Shown here in pieces: positions 16,500-18,839 of a stretch of 18,839 bases of DNA (position 1 is the first letter of the stretch; every line of letters begins with the position of its first letter). The DNA is from Clostridiales bacterium. GTDB taxonomy: Bacteria > Bacillota > Clostridia > Lachnospirales > WRAX01. The position numbers were made by a program, and so were the translations under genes. Location: assembly GCA_031277155.1 (NCBI GenBank), contig JAITMW010000135.1, positions 1-18,839 of the forward strand, in the 5' to 3' direction. The notes beneath the pieces were generated by a model. It did not search any database. It worked only from the letters and a program-made list of their open reading frames with translations, and was not told the DNA's origin.

Positions 16500-17381
16500 A
16501 TGAAGAAAATCACCATAACCCAAGACATATCCGGCCAGCGCTTGGACAAATTCCTTGCGCGCTGTTTGGGTGCCGCGCCGAAGACATTTATATATAAAAT
16601 GCTGCGCAAGAAAAACATTGTGGTAAATGGCAAAAGGGCAGATGGCGCGCTGATATTGTCCGCCGGTGATGTTGTGACGTTGTATTTGGCCGAGGGCACC
16701 ATTGCAAAGTTCACCAAGGCCGGGATTGCGCATGACGGGCCTGTTGACATCATCTTTGAGGATGAGAATATTATCATTGTAAACAAATCGGCTAACTTAT
16801 TGACACAGCCTGACGCCCCAGGCGGCGATTCGCTAATCGGCCGCCTGCGCCATCGCCATGCCGACGCCGCCTTTGCCCCCGTGGCCATAAACCGTCTGGA
16901 CCGCAACACCACAGGCATTGTTTTGTGTGCCAAAAATTTGGCAGCGGCACAAATTTTGGCCAAACTTGTCCACGACAGGCAAATTGAGAAAAGCTATCTG
17001 GCCGTGGCCCATGGGGAAATTTCGCGGGAGATGCGGCTTGAGGGACTTCATACCAAAGATGCAGTGAAAAACTTGGCGGAAATTGTTCCACGTGGAACAT
17101 TGGGTCGCAAGGCCGTGACAAAATTGACGCCGATTGAATATCACGCTGAAAAGAACGTCACCATGCTTAAAATTGGCCTTGAAACGGGGCGCGGCCACCA
17201 AATTAGGGCACATCTTGCGGCCATTGGGCATCCCCTTGTGGGCGACACAAAATATGGCGGCAGAGGGGCCGCGCGGCAGATGCTTCATGCCCATGAGATT
17301 GCCTTTGGCGAAATTGGCGGGTGCTTGGAATATCTTTGCGGAAGAAGGTTTGTGGCGCCACTGCCGAAGGATATGTTGTAG
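16500..17381 (+). CDS. RluA-family pseudouridine synthase (RluC/RluD-type)
   Basis: Converts uridine to pseudouridine in RNA, most likely in 23S rRNA. The 293-residue protein has an N-terminal S4 RNA-binding domain (about 12-70) and a catalytic domain with the nucleophile D134 in NRLDRNTTG and the distal block TGRGHQIRAHLAAIGHPLVGDTKYGG. These show the RluA family; separating RluC from RluD types needs a tree. The start is ATG at 16500, three bases after the prfB stop, with GGAG 9 bases before. Codons for VPRGT around residues 197-201 contain a perfect 16-bp parS site. It is the last gene of the secA-prfB group and is followed at once by a terminator. Confidence 0.9.
   Translation: MKKITITQDISGQRLDKFLARCLGAAPKTFIYKMLRKKNIVVNGKRADGALILSAGDVVTLYLAEGTIAKFTKAGIAHDGPVDIIFEDENIIIVNKSANLLTQPDAPGGDSLIGRLRHRHADAAFAPVAINRLDRNTTGIVLCAKNLAAAQILAKLVHDRQIEKSYLAVAHGEISREMRLEGLHTKDAVKNLAEIVPRGTLGRKAVTKLTPIEYHAEKNVTMLKIGLETGRGHQIRAHLAAIGHPLVGDTKYGGRGAARQMLHAHEIAFGEIGGCLEYLCGRRFVAPLPKDML
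17084..17099. other. parS: parS site inside the pseudouridine synthase gene
   Basis: TGTTCCACGTGGAACA at 17084-17099 is identical to the core of the first site and fits the parS consensus exactly. Beyond the 16-mer the match to its own complement stops (17083 T against 17100 T). It lies in the reading frame that gives EIVPRGTLG. It is 9.6 kb from the other site, and two such perfect sites in one window suggest an origin-proximal centromere region. Confidence 0.88.
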
Positions 17382-17410
17382 GGGCGGCAATTTGCCGCCC
17401 GTTTTATATT
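17382..17410 (+). terminator. Rho-independent terminator after the pseudouridine synthase
   Basis: GGGCGGC (17382-17388), a 5-base loop and GCCGCCC (17394-17400) form a strong stem, extendable through the A/T loop, followed by GTTTTATATT. It begins directly after the stop codon TAG and ends the secA-prfB group. Its 3' arm overlaps the -35 box of the next promoter. Confidence 0.8.
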
Positions 17411-17420
17411 TTGGTATAAT
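17392..17420 (+). promoter_or_regulatory. Promoter of recU, overlapping the preceding terminator
   Basis: TTGCCG (17392-17397) is followed by a 17-base spacer and a perfect TATAAT (17415-17420), with TGG before it giving an extended -10. The -35 box lies in the loop and 3' arm of the upstream terminator. A transcript would start near 17427, about 21 bases before the recU ATG, just before GGAGGGGGG. Confidence 0.7.
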
Positions 17421-17447
17421 TTGGCTGTGGAGGGGGGAAGATATTAT

Positions 17448-17972
17448 ATGGGATTTTCTAACAGGGGGCTGCGGGGCTCTACTTTCGAGGAAATGATAAA
17501 TTTTACCAATGAGAGATATCGCAATGAATCGCTGGCTATTATGCAGAAGGTGCCGACGCCCATTACGCCGGTTGAAATCAACAAAGAAAGCCGGACAATC
17601 ACTTTGGCGTATTTCGAGAAGAAGAGTACGGTGGACTATATCGGGCTGGTGCAGGGCATTGCCATATGCTTTGACGCGAAAGAAACGCGGCAGAAGAATT
17701 TTCCGATAAGCAACATACATAGGCATCAAATTGACTTTATGGGGGAATTTGTGAAGCAGGGCGGTATTGCGTTTATGCTGGTAAATTTTGTGCTGTATGA
17801 CCAATATTTCTTTTTGCCCTTTGAGAAGCTGAAGAGCTTTTGGGATATGGCCCAGGGAGGGGCGCGGAAATCCATACCTTATGAGAGCTTTGACAAAAGG
17901 CTGCTTGTGGAATATAGGGGCGGGTATTTGCGGTATTTGGATGCCATAAATGTGTATTTAGAAATTGGTTGA
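17448..17972 (+). CDS. recU: Holliday junction resolvase RecU
   Basis: Resolves four-way junctions in homologous recombination and repair, and in Bacillota helps chromosome segregation. The 174-residue protein has the N-terminal basic/Gly stretch (MGFSNRGLRG), the catalytic core with KKSTVDYIG and FDAKETRQ (the Asp, Glu and Lys of a type II restriction-like fold), and the NIHRHQIDFMGEF segment that contacts the junction. The start is ATG at 17448, behind a G-rich ribosome site. An upstream GTG at 17421 would precede the predicted transcription start and is rejected. The usual partner gene for a class A penicillin-binding protein is not downstream here, where a lipoprotein gene follows instead. 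Confidence 0.93.
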   Translation: MGFSNRGLRGSTFEEMINFTNERYRNESLAIMQKVPTPITPVEINKESRTITLAYFEKKSTVDYIGLVQGIAICFDAKETRQKNFPISNIHRHQIDFMGEFVKQGGIAFMLVNFVLYDQYFFLPFEKLKSFWDMAQGGARKSIPYESFDKRLLVEYRGGYLRYLDAINVYLEIG

Positions 17973-18003
17973 TAGTGCTTAAAGCCTTTTGCGTGATGCA
18001 TAA

Positions 18004-18089
18004 TGCCGGGTAAACCCGGCTGAAGTAACGGCTGCAAGCCGTTATGCACCACGACTTGAGTCGTATACTTTAGCCGGGTTTACCCGGCA
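18004..18089. repeat. 86-bp compound palindrome downstream of recU
   Basis: Two 22-base arms (18004-18025 and 18068-18089) are complementary over their full length with one G-U pair. Each also contains a 16-base self-palindrome, GCCGGGTAAACCCGGC and GCCGGGTTTACCCGGC. Between them lie TAACGGCT/AGCCGTTA (18026-18033 and 18037-18044) and ACGACT/AGTCGT (18051-18056 and 18059-18064). The whole would fold into a cloverleaf-like stem with two inner hairpins. It has no T run for a terminator and no open reading frame. It resembles an intergenic repeat or a non-autonomous element; no direct target repeat is seen. Confidence 0.75.
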
Positions 18090-18140
18090 AGACAAATAAA
18101 CATGAAGCCGATAAAACAGGGGGGAGAAAGAAGATGGAAA

Positions 18141-18839
18141 ATGTCAAGATATGCCATTTTGCTGTTATTGCCCCTATTGCTTTTCCCCCTTGCGTCATGC
18201 GGCGGTGAGGCCGTTTATGCGCCGGCACCCCTGATGATTCAAAGTGAGGCTGTGGCGAGGCAGGATGAAATTGTGCCGCTTGATTTGCAGATTGAGATTG
18301 AAAACCACGCTCTGGGCATGTATGAGCCTGCTGTGGGCGGCTTTATCGGCGCGTATATCAAGAGGGACGCAACCGCGCGCGGCATAAGGGCTTTTGAGGC
18401 CGACACGGGCGTTAATCACGCGATTTTTGCTTATACCATGACATTGGGCGGCGAATACCCTCTGCGCTGGGTGCTGGAAAATATTGCCGGTAGCAAGATG
18501 CCGTTTATTATTGTTATGCCGCCTGAGGCGGGCGATGTATATGACATGGGCCTGCTTGCGGAATTTGCGCGAGAGACGGGGCGCTTTGATGTGCCTGTGT
18601 TTGTAAATCTGTTTCCTGTTGTGGAGGGACATCGCTTTGTGCCTACGGAATATATCGCCTTTTTCCGCGAGGCGAGGGGCGTTTTTGCGGAATATGCGCC
18701 GAATGTTGCGCTGGTGTGGGGGTTTGACGCCCAGAGCATGGTCTTTTCCACGCAGTTTTATCCCGGCAGGGGCGCGGCGGACTGGATACATTTGATAATC
18801 TACAATGAAGTTGACACATCGGGCGGCTTCAGGGATTTT
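18141..18839 (+). CDS. Lipoprotein with glycoside-hydrolase-like domain (partial, 3' end beyond the window)
   Basis: 233 residues are seen, open at the window edge. A hydrophobic signal at residues 4-17 ends in the lipobox LASC, with C20 the lipidation site, so the protein would sit on the outer face of the membrane. After a linker of about 40 residues the sequence resembles the N-terminal half of a TIM-barrel hydrolase of the GH26 type: repeated strands FIGAYI, HAIFAYTM, FIIVMP, VFVNLF and LVWGFD, and a helix FREARGVF typical of mannanase-like proteins. The catalytic acids cannot be judged from the part seen, so substrate and activity are uncertain. The start is ATG 18141, with GGGGGGAG about 14 bases upstream, which is far; an in-frame ATG at 18102 has no ribosome site but would give a more basic signal. 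Confidence 0.7.
   Translation, partial: MSRYAILLLLPLLLFPLASCGGEAVYAPAPLMIQSEAVARQDEIVPLDLQIEIENHALGMYEPAVGGFIGAYIKRDATARGIRAFEADTGVNHAIFAYTMTLGGEYPLRWVLENIAGSKMPFIIVMPPEAGDVYDMGLLAEFARETGRFDVPVFVNLFPVVEGHRFVPTEYIAFFREARGVFAEYAPNVALVWGFDAQSMVFSTQFYPGRGAADWIHLIIYNEVDTSGGFRDF

Noticed and set aside
16833..17804. Antisense reading frame (323 residues) spanning the pseudouridine synthase and recU
   Set aside because: It runs over two well-identified genes, a terminator and a promoter on the other strand, and resembles no family.
18004..18089. Compound palindrome as an integron attC site or a terminator for recU
   Set aside because: No GTTRRRY/RYYYAAC core pair is found at its ends, no integrase gene is near, and no T run follows the arms.

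Overview
The window is an origin-proximal housekeeping segment of a Bacillota (Firmicutes) chromosome, most likely from Clostridia. The evidence is the order tmk - darA - yaaR - holB - ricT - trmN6 - rsmI, which is close to the tmk-yaaQ-yaaR-holB-yaaT-yabB-yabC order near the Bacillus subtilis origin. A single-chain PurL of about 1230 residues, a RecU resolvase and two perfect parS sites agree with this. The genus cannot be told from sequence alone.

Layout. (1) 1-2712, minus strand: a RseC/MucC-like membrane protein with its own terminator, a 222-bp gap holding a run of short hairpins, and an unrecognised 677-residue single-pass membrane protein. (2) 2713-2845: back-to-back promoters, both with a perfect TATAAT and an extended -10. 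(3) 2846-11609, plus strand: a tightly packed, largely overlapping gene string of tmk, darA, yaaR, holB, ricT, trmN6, rsmI, purL and a TfoX C-terminal-like protein. (4) 11663-12475: a membrane-anchored YycI-like protein. (5) 12568-17381: secA, a 78-residue unknown, prfB (read through a programmed +1 frameshift) and an RluA-family pseudouridine synthase, closed by a terminator. (6) 17448-17972: recU with its own promoter, followed by an 86-bp compound palindrome. (7) 18141 to the edge: the 5' part of a lipoprotein with a glycoside-hydrolase-like TIM-barrel sequence.

Functionally the window mixes nucleotide supply (tmk, purL), replication (holB), c-di-AMP sensing (darA), RNA modification (trmN6, rsmI, rluA family), RNA processing (ricT), termination (prfB), secretion (secA) and recombination (recU). 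Both parS sites lie inside coding sequence, in rsmI and in the pseudouridine synthase gene, 9.6 kb apart. They suggest this segment is a ParB loading zone.

I see no clearly new multi-gene system. The best leads are the two hairpin elements, the 30-bp perfect palindrome around the first parS, the unknown 677-residue protein, the unusual spacing at the prfB frameshift site and the mosaic G/C strand bias. I see no tRNA, rRNA, CRISPR array or insertion sequence.
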